From the NCBI GenBank assembly GCA_963663845.2, contig OY760650.2:992001-1056000 (forward strand): a DNA stretch of 64,000 nucleotides, read 5' to 3'. How positions within the stretch are numbered: the stretch's first letter is position 1; the number at the start of each line of letters is the position of its first letter. Below are positions 24,546 to 33,439 of the stretch, piece by piece. The notes beneath the pieces are model-generated. The model saw nothing but the letters and a program-made list of their open reading frames with translations, did no database searches and was not told where the DNA came from. The DNA comes from Versatilivorator sp963663845. Its GTDB lineage: Bacteria > Acidobacteriota > Terriglobia > Versatilivoradales > Versatilivoraceae. The translations under genes and the position numbers were made by a program.

Positions 24546-25982
24546 ATGCCCAATAGAGACATCTGTTTCCTGACCGCGACCGAGCTGAGCCGGCTGGTCC
24601 GGGCCCGGGAGCTATCCGCCGCCGAGGTGCTGCAAGCCCACCTCGACCAGATCGACCGTCTCAATCCCAAGGTCAACGCCATCGTGACCCTGGTGGCGGA
24701 CCGGGCCAGGGAGCAGGCCTGCGCCGCCGACCGGGCTCTGGCGGCCGGCAATGAAGTCGGACCCCTCCACGGCCTTCCCATCGCCCACAAGGACCTGGTG
24801 TGGACCCGGGGGATCCGCACCACCTTCGGCACCCTGGCCTGCAAGGATTTCGTGCCCGCCCGGGACGCGCTCATCGTGGAACGCCTCAAGCAGGCCGGGG
24901 CCGTCACCATCGGCAAGACCAACACTCCCGAATTCGGCGCCGGGTCCCAGACCTTCAACCCGGTCTTCGGAGAGACCCGCAACCCCTATGACACCTCCAA
25001 GACCTGCGGCGGCAGCAGCGGCGGCGCCGCGGTGGCCCTGGCCTGCGGCATGCAACCCCTGGCCGACGGGAGCGACACCGGCGGGTCGCTCCGCAACCCG
25101 GCCAACTTCTGCAACGTGGTGGGACTGCGCCCCTCGCCGGGCCGGGTCCCGACCTGGCCCAGCCAGGCGGGCTGGTACACCATCGGCGTTCAAGGCCCCA
25201 TGGCCCGGACCGTCGGGGACGCCGCCCTGATGCTCAGCGCCATCGCCGGCCCCGACCGGCGCTCGCCCATCTCCATCGCCGAACCGGGAAGCCGCTTCGC
25301 CGCCCCTCTCGGACGCGATTTCAAGGAGTGCCGCATTGCCTGGAGCCCCACCCTGGGCGGGTTGCCGGTCGATCGGCGGGTCACCCGGGTCCTCGAAGGC
25401 CAGCGGCAGGTCTTCCAGTCCCTGGGATGCCGGCTGGAGGAACGAACGCCCGATCTCAAGGATGCCGAGGCCGTCTTCCGGGCCTGGCGGGCCTGGCGCT
25501 TCGAGCTGACGCTTTCGGCCCTGAACCCCGAGCAGCAGTCCCAACTCAAGGACACCCTGAAGCAGGAAATCGAGGCCGCCGGGAAGCTGAGCGGCATCGA
25601 TCTCTCCAGGGCCGAGCTCCGGAGGACCCAGCTCTACCATCGGGTCCGGGAGTTCATGGAGACCTGCGAGTTCCTGATCTGTCCCGTCAACCAGGTCCCC
25701 CCTTTCGACGTCACGCAGCCCTGGGTGGAGGAGATCAACGGCGTCAGGATGAAGACCTATATCGACTGGATGCAGTCCTGCTGGACCATCTCGGTGCTGG
25801 GCCTGCCGGCCATCTCGGTGCCGGCCGGCTTCACCCCGGAAGGGCTCCCGGTGGGTATCCAGATCGTGGGCCGCCACCAGGACGATTGGGGGGTGCTGCA
25901 GCTCGCCCACGCCTACGAGCAGGCCACCGGCTTCTGGAAGCGCCGGCCGCCGCTGTGTTCGGCAGGTAGTGAAGAGGTCTAA
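24546..25982 (+). CDS. Amidase signature family enzyme
   Basis: The 478-residue protein (ATG 24546; TTG two codons upstream is unlikely) carries the full Ser-cisSer-Lys triad: K82 in PIAHKDL, the cis-Ser in CGGSSGG (about S157) and nucleophile S181 in DTGGSLRNPA. GKTNTPEFGAGSQTFNPVFG and SVPAGFTPEGLPVGIQIVG are further family blocks. It hydrolyses a C-N amide bond in the cytoplasm. There is no gatB/gatC context, so it is a stand-alone amidase rather than GatA. The stop (25980-25982) overlaps the stop of the converging DapA-type gene (25979-25981). Confidence 0.93.
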   Translation: MPNRDICFLTATELSRLVRARELSAAEVLQAHLDQIDRLNPKVNAIVTLVADRAREQACAADRALAAGNEVGPLHGLPIAHKDLVWTRGIRTTFGTLACKDFVPARDALIVERLKQAGAVTIGKTNTPEFGAGSQTFNPVFGETRNPYDTSKTCGGSSGGAAVALACGMQPLADGSDTGGSLRNPANFCNVVGLRPSPGRVPTWPSQAGWYTIGVQGPMARTVGDAALMLSAIAGPDRRSPISIAEPGSRFAAPLGRDFKECRIAWSPTLGGLPVDRRVTRVLEGQRQVFQSLGCRLEERTPDLKDAEAVFRAWRAWRFELTLSALNPEQQSQLKDTLKQEIEAAGKLSGIDLSRAELRRTQLYHRVREFMETCEFLICPVNQVPPFDVTQPWVEEINGVRMKTYIDWMQSCWTISVLGLPAISVPAGFTPEGLPVGIQIVGRHQDDWGVLQLAHAYEQATGFWKRRPPLCSAGSEEV

Positions 25983-26881
25983 TTTCCCTGCCTCCATTCG
26001 AAGAAGCCGATCTTCTCCAGGCCCAGCTTGAGCTGGCGGGCCTCGTCGGGAGCGAGGGGAGGGTTGGGAGGCCGGGGGTCTCCGCAATCCAGATCCAGCC
26101 ACTTGAGAATCTGCTTGAGGGAGGCCAGCACGTTGAAGGCGGTCAGCACCCGGACCGTCCGGTTGATTCCCCGTTGCAGCTCCAGGCCCCGCTCCCAGTC
26201 CCGGGCCAGGAAGGCGCGGTAGAGCTCCACGAACACCTTCAACATCACCGGATAGGTGGAACCGATCCCTCCCGCGCAGCCGGCCATCAAGCCGTACCAG
26301 AGCACCTGGTCCTCGCCGTTGAACACGGTAATCCTGCCGTCGTCGATGGCGGCCGTCAGGGTGATCTGGGACAGGTTGCCGCTGGAATCCTTGAGGCCCA
26401 CCACGCCCGGAATGCGGATGAGCCGCTCGAAGATGCGGGTGTCCAGGTTGATGGGAATGCGGCCGGGAATGTTGTAGGCCAGCACCGGACGCTCGGCCGC
26501 CTCGGCCACCTGCCGGTAGAACTCGACCAGTCCGTCCAGGTCGGGCTGATAGAAATAGGCGGGGGGCATGCTGGACACCGCATCGGCTCCCGCCCGGCCG
26601 GCGTGACGGGCCAGGCTCACCGCGTCGGGAATCTGGAAAGCCCCCACGTGGGCCATCACCGGGACCCTGCCCCCGACGGCATCCAGGACGATCTCCAGCA
26701 CCTGCTGCCGCTCCGGCACCGTCAGCAGCAGGCCTTCGCCCCCTCCTCCGCAGACGTAAAAGCCGTTCACGCCGACCTCCAGGGCGTGCCGCACCATCTT
26801 GCGCAAGCCGGTCTCGCTGACGGCGCCCTGAGCGTCGAACGGGGTCATGATGGCCGGATAGATTCCCTTGAGTTCCTTCAT
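25979..26881 (-). CDS. DapA/NanA-type pyruvate aldolase
   Basis: Start is ATG 26879-26881 behind GGAGGTGAC. The 300-residue TIM-barrel has the Schiff-base Lys164 in VVGLKDSSGN and Tyr136 in AYNIPGR. The phosphate/substrate loop reads GGGGEGLLLT rather than the GTTGE of true DapA, closer to the N-acetylneuraminate lyase/2-keto-3-deoxy-sugar-acid branch. With two sialidase-like genes 6-9 kb away, a sialic-acid lyase is attractive, but 2-dehydro-3-deoxy-acid aldolase or dehydratase is equally possible. It lies 38 bp downstream of the VCBS-repeat gene on the same strand. Confidence 0.88.
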   Translation of the reverse strand: MKELKGIYPAIMTPFDAQGAVSETGLRKMVRHALEVGVNGFYVCGGGGEGLLLTVPERQQVLEIVLDAVGGRVPVMAHVGAFQIPDAVSLARHAGRAGADAVSSMPPAYFYQPDLDGLVEFYRQVAEAAERPVLAYNIPGRIPINLDTRIFERLIRIPGVVGLKDSSGNLSQITLTAAIDDGRITVFNGEDQVLWYGLMAGCAGGIGSTYPVMLKVFVELYRAFLARDWERGLELQRGINRTVRVLTAFNVLASLKQILKWLDLDCGDPRPPNPPLAPDEARQLKLGLEKIGFFEWRQGN

Positions 26882-26919
26882 GGGCAAGTCACCTCCAGTT
26901 CCGCTGCTCCCGCGGAGGC

Positions 26920-29772
26920 TCAGCGGTAATCGATGGACACGGAACGCAGCACCGGGGCCCCGGTCCCGTTGGGGCCGACCAGCGTCGCCTTGAACTGCAG
27001 GAAGCGGGCCGGGGTCTTGAGTCCCTTCAGCGAAACGCGGCGGCCGGCGTAGACACTGCCTTCGCCGCCGGGCCCCCTCCAGGCGGCCTGGCGGAGAGCC
27101 TCGATGCTGTCGCCCCCTCTCACCTGGAACTCGACGCCCGAGGCAAAGGGGGTTTCCCCCTCCCAACCGAGGGTCTCGAAGCGCACCGGACCGCCGGCGT
27201 CGAAAGCCTCTGAAACGTAGTCGTAGCGGTCTCCCCGATCGGAGACGTGGCCCACGTCCACCCCGGCCAGGAAGTGGGGACCGAGTCCGGGCAGAAGCTG
27301 GCGCCTCTCGGGAGAGAAGCCCTGGGGAGTCCCCTCGTAGAGAAAGGATAGGTTGCGGTGGGCGCTCTTCAGTTTGTGGCAGGCGAACAGCAGATCGGTG
27401 ATGCCGTCGTTGTTGAAATCGGCGGCCATCACCCCCGAACCCGAGTGGGTGGGGATGTGGGTGACGCGGGAGGCGTCGAACCCGCCGGCGGCGTTCCAGT
27501 AGATGTAGGAGGGGTGGGAGCGGGTCTCGCCCGCATGATAGCTGGTGGCCACGATATCCAGGAGGCCGTCCGCGTTGAGGTCGGCCACGGCCACACCTTC
27601 CGGCCCCATGGCCGGCAGCCGGGTCACCCGCTCCGCTTCGTAGCCCCCGGCGGCCCCCCAGTAGACCAGGATGTCGCTCTCCCGACCTCCTTCGGCCGAC
27701 ATCAGGTTGGTCGCCAGCAGTTCCAGCCAGCCGTCTCCATTGAGGTCGGCGATCTCGGTGGCCACCGCCAGTCCCGCCGGCAGCGACTTCCTGTTGGCGT
27801 TGTCGAAGCCCTCGGGGCCGTTCCAGAAAATCACCAGCTCGCGGTTGACCGTGGGAAACACCACGTCCAGCCAGCCGTCCCCGTTGAGGTCGGCAATGCT
27901 CTGGCAGCGGACTCCCTCCACCTGAAAGGTGAAGCGATGGTTGCGGGCAAACCCCATGGGGCCGCCCCAGTAGAGGTCGGTCCCGTGCCTGGCGGCATAC
28001 TCGCTGAGGACCAGGTCCAGGTAGCCGTCTCGATTGAAGTCGGCCGGGCGGGCCGAGAAAGCCATCTCGGAGGAGACCACCGTCTTGCGGGTCGAGCTGA
28101 AGCCCTGAGGCGAACCCCAGTAGACTGCCGATTCCGGACCGCCCATATAGATGTCCACCCAGCCGTCGTTGTCGATATCGGCCGAGGAGTACCCCTCCCC
28201 GGGGGAACCGAAGGGATGGTAGAGATCGAGGCGCTGGTCCACGCTGTATCTCCCCTTCTCGTTGCCCCAGTAGATATAGGCCGGCACCGGGTCGCCCGCC
28301 GAACCGTCGATGCGGTTCACGAAGACCAGGTCGGCCTTGCCGTCCCGATCGAAATCGGCGCTGCCGGCGGCGGCTGCCCCCAGGGTGGTCAACTCCAGGC
28401 GCCGGCCCCTGTCGAACCCCGCCGGACCGCCCCAGTAGACGTAGGAGGGCGCCTGGTGGGAACGGGCATTGTGCTCGTTGCTGAAGACCAGGTCGGGGTG
28501 ACCGTCGCGGTTCAGGTCCACGATGAGGCAGTCGGTGGGGTTCAGGGTGGGCAGGACGGTTCGGCGGCGAGGCTCGAATCCCCCGGCGCTGTTCCAGAAA
28601 ATGGGCGAGCCACTCCCCGGCCCGGGGGCGGCATGGCCGGACTTCTGGGGCCCGTTGGCGAACACCAGGTCCGGCAGCCCGTCCTGGTCGAGATCTCCCG
28701 CCGCCACCGCGTTGGCCGCCACGGTGGGCAGCTCCAGGCGGCGCTCGGCGCTGTAGCCCCGGCTCGATCCCCAGTAGACGAAGGAACGGATGGATTCGCT
28801 GTCGACGTCGGTATCCCACTCGCTGCGGTCATCGGGCTCGCGCATGAGCGGACGGTAGCGGTTGGCCAGAACGACCTCGGGGACCTGGTCGCCGTTGAGG
28901 TCGGCCAGGGCCACGGCTGCGCTGCGCTGCCCGGGAAGCACCGTACGCCGGTCTGCCGAATAGCTCCCTCCGGCGCCGCCCCAGTAGATCATGGCGCCGC
29001 CGAGATCAGCCCCGCTCCCCTCGTTGGCGAAGACGATCTCGGGAGAGCCGTCCCGGTCGAGGTCGGCGACGGCCACGTCGGTGGCGGCGACGGTGGGCAA
29101 GGACTGCCGCCGCTCGATGGAGAACCCCTCCTTCGAACCCCAATAGAGAAAGGAGGCGTTCTCGGGGCTTGAAGGCCGGCCGCCGGCCCAGGCGCTGTTG
29201 GCGAAGACGATCTCCGGGTAGCCGTCCCCATCCAGGTCGGCCACGGCAGCCGCCATGCCTCCCAGAGTGGGCAGCTCGCTTCTGCGCCCGGCGTCGAAGC
29301 CCTGGGCGCCGCCCCAGTAGATGAAGCTGTCCAGGTTGCTCTTGATCCCGTTGCGTCCGTTGACCACCACCAGATCGGTGAAGCCGTCTCCATTGAGGTC
29401 GCCCAGGGCCTGGCCGGTTCCGCCGCCGCTGGGAAGGCGCGTGCGTCGCCCGACGTGGTTCTCGTCCACGCCCCAGTAGATGAAGAGATCGATCTGCTCG
29501 TTGTTGTCATGGGTGTTGGGGAGGACGATGTCGATGAAACCGTCCCGGTTGAGGTCCCAGAGGTTGATGAGCTTCACCTCTCCGGCGGCGGTGACGTAGG
29601 TGTTGGCGCCGGCGTCGCCCAGGGTTCCCCGGCTGAACTCCAGAAAACTGGAGACGGTCCAGCGCTTTGTGGGAGAGGCGTTTTGGGACCGGATTTGAGA
29701 CCCGCCCCACACCCACAGGACACAGACCACCGCAAGACCCGAAATCATCGTTCTGCTTCGCATTGCAGCCAT
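26920..29772 (-). CDS. Large secreted FG-GAP/VCBS propeller protein with 14 calcium-loop repeats
   Basis: ATG 29770-29772 with a GGGAG ribosome site 7 bp away opens a 950-residue protein; an in-frame ATG at 29763 is an alternative. After a signal peptide (SGLAVVCVLWVWGG) fourteen repeats of about 55 residues follow, each with a DLNGDG-type calcium loop and an YWGG-type strand. Motifs include DLNRDGFID, DLNGDGFTD, DLDGDGYPE, DFDRDGKAD, DIDNDGWVD and DFNNDGITD. The repeats probably form two seven-bladed propellers. The last ~130 residues form a different beta domain (ARFLQFKATL, SVSIDYR). No catalytic motif is seen. Likely an exported adhesin or polymer-binding protein, co-transcribed with the aldolase. 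Confidence 0.88.
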   Translation of the reverse strand: MAAMRSRTMISGLAVVCVLWVWGGSQIRSQNASPTKRWTVSSFLEFSRGTLGDAGANTYVTAAGEVKLINLWDLNRDGFIDIVLPNTHDNNEQIDLFIYWGVDENHVGRRTRLPSGGGTGQALGDLNGDGFTDLVVVNGRNGIKSNLDSFIYWGGAQGFDAGRRSELPTLGGMAAAVADLDGDGYPEIVFANSAWAGGRPSSPENASFLYWGSKEGFSIERRQSLPTVAATDVAVADLDRDGSPEIVFANEGSGADLGGAMIYWGGAGGSYSADRRTVLPGQRSAAVALADLNGDQVPEVVLANRYRPLMREPDDRSEWDTDVDSESIRSFVYWGSSRGYSAERRLELPTVAANAVAAGDLDQDGLPDLVFANGPQKSGHAAPGPGSGSPIFWNSAGGFEPRRRTVLPTLNPTDCLIVDLNRDGHPDLVFSNEHNARSHQAPSYVYWGGPAGFDRGRRLELTTLGAAAAGSADFDRDGKADLVFVNRIDGSAGDPVPAYIYWGNEKGRYSVDQRLDLYHPFGSPGEGYSSADIDNDGWVDIYMGGPESAVYWGSPQGFSSTRKTVVSSEMAFSARPADFNRDGYLDLVLSEYAARHGTDLYWGGPMGFARNHRFTFQVEGVRCQSIADLNGDGWLDVVFPTVNRELVIFWNGPEGFDNANRKSLPAGLAVATEIADLNGDGWLELLATNLMSAEGGRESDILVYWGAAGGYEAERVTRLPAMGPEGVAVADLNADGLLDIVATSYHAGETRSHPSYIYWNAAGGFDASRVTHIPTHSGSGVMAADFNNDGITDLLFACHKLKSAHRNLSFLYEGTPQGFSPERRQLLPGLGPHFLAGVDVGHVSDRGDRYDYVSEAFDAGGPVRFETLGWEGETPFASGVEFQVRGGDSIEALRQAAWRGPGGEGSVYAGRRVSLKGLKTPARFLQFKATLVGPNGTGAPVLRSVSIDYR

Positions 29773-29851
29773 GCGCTCACTCCCTGCCGGAAAACGGGCA
29801 GCCCTCGCCGGCCATGGTCTGTACAGAATTCTCGAAGTATCGGTCCCCGTC

Positions 29852-29880
29852 ATTCAGAAGCAAGCCCGCCCTTTTGTCAA
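29852..29880 (-). promoter_or_regulatory. Putative promoter of the VCBS gene
   Basis: On the minus strand TTGACA (29880-29875), a 17-bp spacer and CTGAAT (29857-29852) lie about 80 bp before the ATG at 29772. The -35 is consensus; the -10 matches only its last three bases. Confidence 0.4.
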
Positions 29881-29903
29881 TAGAGTTTCTCCACCGGCCC
29901 ACC

Positions 29904-29909
29904 TATAAT
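29904..29909 (+). promoter_or_regulatory. Consensus -10 box TATAAT upstream of the ATPase cassette
   Basis: A perfect TATAAT in an otherwise GC-rich genome. The hexamer 17 bp upstream (TAGAGT, 29881-29886) is a poor -35, so this may be an activated or chance site. Transcription from here would give a leader of about 250 nt before the ATPase start. Confidence 0.35.
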
Positions 29910-30163
29910 CAGACGATGGATTCGCCCTCCGGTGAAGCATTTCATTTAGTGCCTGGAAAGACCGCTGGTACGGCAACGCAAGGAGACCAACAGAGACATC
30001 GAATGAACCGCGATCTGCTGAATGATTCTTAAGCGGATATGCGGCAGCAACAAAAACCTCCGACTCATTGGCCAAGCGGATGTGGAAGTGAGGAGTGGTT
30101 GGAGTTTGAAGGTGGTGGATGTCTTTCCATCGTGTGAAGGCCCGAAACGCAAGGACCGCCGAC

Positions 30164-31606
30164 ATGCAAGAAACGGACAACCATAGTCAGAAACCCGTAA
30201 TGTTTCGATTCAGAAACATCGGACCGGTAAAAGACGCCGAACTGGAGTTGGGCAACCTAACAGTAATCGCCGGCCGCAACAACACCGGCAAGACCTACAT
30301 CGTGTACACGCTCTACGGCTTCCTGAAGATGTGGAGGCGTTTCTCGAAGTGGTTTGTCTTGCCGGACGAGAAACCGCGTGATGTCGAATTCCCTGGTCGA
30401 CAGGACTGGAAGCGCTTTGCCAAACAACTCGCCAAGAGCGGTCGCTGCACCTTCCCACTGGACGAAAAAGCATTCGATCGGCAGCAAGAGGGGATCATTC
30501 AGCTCGTGACCCAGGGTTTTTCGGAACAAGCTCTGTCGGAAGTATTCAGTTCCCAGCATGCAAGCTTTGAAGAATCCTCCATCGAAATAGTCGTGAACCG
30601 TGATAAATCCAGGTCCCCGCGGTCGTACAAGAAAGAGAGCGAGACCGCCAAAGTTTCCATCGAGTACGATGGAAGTGAGGTTGTTGTGACCTTGGATGAG
30701 GTGGAGGAGCAACGTTCACCTGATTGGCTGGCGGGTTATATTGCTCACCATTACGTACTTTTCCTGCTCGAAAGCCTGTTGCCTGACCCCTTCATACTGT
30801 CCTCCGAACGCTTCGTCATCCCCCTGTTCTACCGTGAACTCGACTTCACCAAGAACCAGTTGGTCGATCTGCTGCAGAAAATGGGCGATGACAAGAATCG
30901 TGACAGGACTTCTCCCTATCGGCTCATCGACAAGGCCACCAGCCGGTATGCCCTTCCAATCAAGGACAATATCGACTACACCAGGAGCCTTCCAGATTTA
31001 GGACAGAGCAAGAGCGAAATCTACAACAACAAGCTGTTCGACGATATCAAGGACATGATGGGCGGCTACTACGGGGCGTCCGGTGACGACATACGTTTCA
31101 TCTCCAAGGCGCGCGGCAAGGGGCGCAGCTTCAACATACCGCTGCACCTCGCTTCCTCTTCGGTCCGCGGGTTGTCGGACTTCTATTTCTTCTTGCGGCA
31201 CGTTGCCAGCAGTAACCATCTCCTCATCATCGACGAGCCTGAAAGCCATCTCGATACCGCCAACCAGATTCAGTTGGCGCGTCTGCTGGCCCGGCTCGTT
31301 AAATCCGGATTGAAAGTCCTCATCACGACGCACAGCGACTATCTGATCATGGAAATCAACAACCTCGTGATGCTGAGCAGACCCTTCGCGGATAAGGAGC
31401 AGGTAGTCAAGAAACTGAAATACAGCCTGGATGATTTTCTTGCGCCTGATACCATCCGGGCGTACGTCTCCGAACACCATGGCCTGAGTAGGTGTACCGT
31501 CGATGAATTTGGCATCGACATGCCGGTCTTTGACAAGACCATGGACCAGATCAACCGGGCGGCAAACGAACTGGCGTCACGAGTGATGGAAGTTCGGGAG
31601 GCCTAA
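30164..31606 (+). CDS. AAA ATPase, OLD/AAA_15-like (SMC-type head)
   Basis: ATG 30164 begins a 480-residue cytoplasmic ATPase. The N-terminus is the RecF/OLD-type start, MFRFRNIGPVKDAEL, then Walker A GRNNTGKT (residues 37-44). A long insertion of about 300 residues, charged and helical, separates it from the second half. That half has the ABC-like signature region SSSVRGLSDF, Walker B HLLIIDEPESHLD and the switch His in LITTHSDYLIMEI. No TOPRIM follows, unlike full OLD nucleases, so a partner should supply the effector; that is probably the gene starting 1 bp after the stop. Composition is more A+T-rich than flanks, suggesting an acquired, possibly defensive, cassette. Confidence 0.85.
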   Translation: MQETDNHSQKPVMFRFRNIGPVKDAELELGNLTVIAGRNNTGKTYIVYTLYGFLKMWRRFSKWFVLPDEKPRDVEFPGRQDWKRFAKQLAKSGRCTFPLDEKAFDRQQEGIIQLVTQGFSEQALSEVFSSQHASFEESSIEIVVNRDKSRSPRSYKKESETAKVSIEYDGSEVVVTLDEVEEQRSPDWLAGYIAHHYVLFLLESLLPDPFILSSERFVIPLFYRELDFTKNQLVDLLQKMGDDKNRDRTSPYRLIDKATSRYALPIKDNIDYTRSLPDLGQSKSEIYNNKLFDDIKDMMGGYYGASGDDIRFISKARGKGRSFNIPLHLASSSVRGLSDFYFFLRHVASSNHLLIIDEPESHLDTANQIQLARLLARLVKSGLKVLITTHSDYLIMEINNLVMLSRPFADKEQVVKKLKYSLDDFLAPDTIRAYVSEHHGLSRCTVDEFGIDMPVFDKTMDQINRAANELASRVMEVREA

Positions 31607-31607
31607 A

Positions 31608-32180
31608 GTGGCGATGTCCGCCCACCTCAAGGAGATTCTGGACGCCAAGGCGCTGACGCCGCAACCGACTGACGACGTTATCAGGCTTCGAGAAAAAGGA
31701 GTGATGGAAGTGGAGGTAGTCGATCCGCCATCGGACCTCACAACTGTCGCCATGGAGAGGCTTGGCAGATTATCAGGCATGAAGGATGGCGAATGGACGC
31801 AGGTATGTGACTACCTGCTGGCTTACCCACGAAAGGGCAAGGATCACATCATTTTCGTCGAGCTCAAGAAGACGTTGGATGAAGACAGAGGAAAGGCGAT
31901 GGAGCAACTGCGCCGGTCGTTGCCACTACTGGAGTACCTGCGTTCAGTATGCGAGATTCATTTCGGCAGTGAACCAGTCTCGCGTCGAATCGCGGTGCAG
32001 TATCTTCTGATTGGTGAAAGAATGCGATCGAGACTCGACAAAAAGCAGTCTGTGAATCCGGACCCGGCAAGGAAACTGGAAACACAGGACTACCGGGACA
32101 TCGCGGTAACCACATTTGTTGGGTCGAGAGTTCGTTTCGATCTTCTTGTGAGCCAATCAACAAGAAGCACTCATTCTTGA
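31608..32180 (+). CDS. Uncharacterised partner protein with PD-(D/E)XK-like motif
   Basis: GTG 31608 is preferred: the GGGAG of the upstream gene's end sits about 7 bp before it, and ATG 31614 is the alternative. The 190-residue product matches no family I can name. It has a strand with D68 (VCDYLLAY), then HIIFVELKK with E85 and K87, then a helix with Q100 and Y110 (EQLRRSLPLLEYL). That order, D ... ExK ... QxxxY-like, is the layout of PD-(D/E)XK nucleases, so a nuclease effector is a reasonable inference but unproven. Only one base separates it from the ATPase stop, so the two are co-translated. Confidence 0.6.
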   Translation: MAMSAHLKEILDAKALTPQPTDDVIRLREKGVMEVEVVDPPSDLTTVAMERLGRLSGMKDGEWTQVCDYLLAYPRKGKDHIIFVELKKTLDEDRGKAMEQLRRSLPLLEYLRSVCEIHFGSEPVSRRIAVQYLLIGERMRSRLDKKQSVNPDPARKLETQDYRDIAVTTFVGSRVRFDLLVSQSTRSTHS

Positions 32181-32212
32181 GCATCGGCAGCAGCGCCGAC
32201 AGGAGCCTTCCC

Positions 32213-33391
32213 ATGGAAGAAGCCCGCCCCGTCCGGCCGGAGGAGCTGGACCAGACCCTGGCCCTGGTGAACAAGGTCTTCAGGACCGGCGTCGACCAGG
32301 ACATGTCCACCGACTACCCCCTGGTTTTCGCCCCCGGCAACCTGGACAACCTTCGGGTGGTGTCGGAGGGCGGCAGCATCTTCAGCCATGCGGCCATGGC
32401 GCGGCGGGAACTGCGGGAGCATGACTGCGCGCTTCCCGTCAGCATGATCTGCGCCGTAGCCACCGATCCGGAACGCCGGCGGCGCGGGGCCGCCAGCAGG
32501 ATCATGGAGGACACCGTCGAGGCCATGGCCGCCCGGGGCGACGCCTTCGGACTGCTGTGGACCGGACCCGCCCGGGACTTCTACCGGCGCCTGGGCTGGG
32601 AGGTGGTGGGGTCCAACGGCTGGGCCTACCAGGTGGAACCCCAACTGGCCGGCCGGTTCGAGCGACCTCTGCCCGTTCGCCCATTTCAAGTCGGGACAGA
32701 CCTGGACAGGATCATCGAGATTCACGAGGCCCAGCCCCGCCGGTTGACGCGGACTCGAGCCGAAACCCGGACGTTGCTCGGCCTTCCCAAGTCGGAAGTC
32801 TGGGTGGCGGAGAAACAAGGGCGGGTGGAGGGCTACCTGGTGGTTGCCCGGGCCCACAACAAGTCGGGCGTGGTGGAGTGGGGCGGGACCCCGGGGGCCC
32901 TGTCCTCGCTGCTGGCCCGGGTGCTGCCCCAGCCGGCGGGCGAACGGATGCAGGTGTTCGTGCCCATCCCCGACAACCCCATGACCGAGCTGTTGACCGG
33001 CCGGGGCTGCCGGACACGCATCCCCATGGAGATAGCCGACGGCTGCGGCCTCAAGATGGTCAGGGTTCTTTCGCTGGGAAACCTGCTACGGCAACTCTCT
33101 CCCCATATCAAGAGTCGCCTGACCGGAGGCTCGGGCCAGGTGAGCCTTCGGGTCCGTGAAACCCGTGAGCACGTGGATCTGAGGTGGGACGGGACCGGCC
33201 TGAAAGTCGGTGGCGGCAGGGCTTCCGGACCTCGGGACGCCGCACAGGAGCTTTCTCTTCGCCAGGCGGCACGGCTGGTCTTCGGACCCGACAAGCCGTC
33301 GCAGATCCTCGACCCTTCGCAGGAAGCCACTCAGGATCTGGACCGGGCCTTCCCCTTCGGCTTCCACATCTGGATGCTGGACTACGTGTGA
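32213..33391 (+). CDS. Eis-like GNAT N-acetyltransferase with SCP2-like C-terminal domain
   Basis: ATG 32213 is preceded by AGGAG; upstream in-frame TTG at 32177 is less likely. The 392-residue protein has an N-terminal GNAT domain with acetyl-CoA loop RRRRGAASR (after ICAVATDPE) and FYRRLGWEVVG. A second GNAT-like domain follows (about 170-290, EVWVAEKQGRVEGYLVV). A C-terminal SCP2-like sheet (about 300-392, VSLRVRETREHVDLRW) ends in FHIWMLDYV, the free C-terminus typical of Eis-type acetyltransferases. Such enzymes acetylate amines on diverse small molecules. The G+C-rich composition returns here, so it is not part of the ATPase island. Confidence 0.8.
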   Translation: MEEARPVRPEELDQTLALVNKVFRTGVDQDMSTDYPLVFAPGNLDNLRVVSEGGSIFSHAAMARRELREHDCALPVSMICAVATDPERRRRGAASRIMEDTVEAMAARGDAFGLLWTGPARDFYRRLGWEVVGSNGWAYQVEPQLAGRFERPLPVRPFQVGTDLDRIIEIHEAQPRRLTRTRAETRTLLGLPKSEVWVAEKQGRVEGYLVVARAHNKSGVVEWGGTPGALSSLLARVLPQPAGERMQVFVPIPDNPMTELLTGRGCRTRIPMEIADGCGLKMVRVLSLGNLLRQLSPHIKSRLTGGSGQVSLRVRETREHVDLRWDGTGLKVGGGRASGPRDAAQELSLRQAARLVFGPDKPSQILDPSQEATQDLDRAFPFGFHIWMLDYV

Positions 33392-33439
33392 GCGCCGGCG
33401 CCGTCACTGGACCGGCAGACCGCCAGCCCACGCAAGCGC

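Larger units (their letters stand above)
29773..30163. other. Divergent intergenic region ahead of the ATPase/nuclease-like pair
   Basis: Composition shifts to lower G+C here. A minus-strand promoter candidate for the VCBS gene (29852-29880) and a perfect TATAAT on the plus strand (29904-29909) are present. A 38-codon frame (29916-30032) begins just after the TATAAT and may be a leader peptide or chance. Nothing else recognisable. Confidence 0.45.

Noticed and set aside
24546..25982. GatA subunit of the Glu-tRNA amidotransferase
   Set aside because: No gatB or gatC neighbours; the amidase signature alone is shared with many stand-alone amidases.
25979..26881. True dihydrodipicolinate synthase (dapA)
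   Set aside because: The substrate loop is GGGGE rather than GTTGE and there is no lysine-pathway context.
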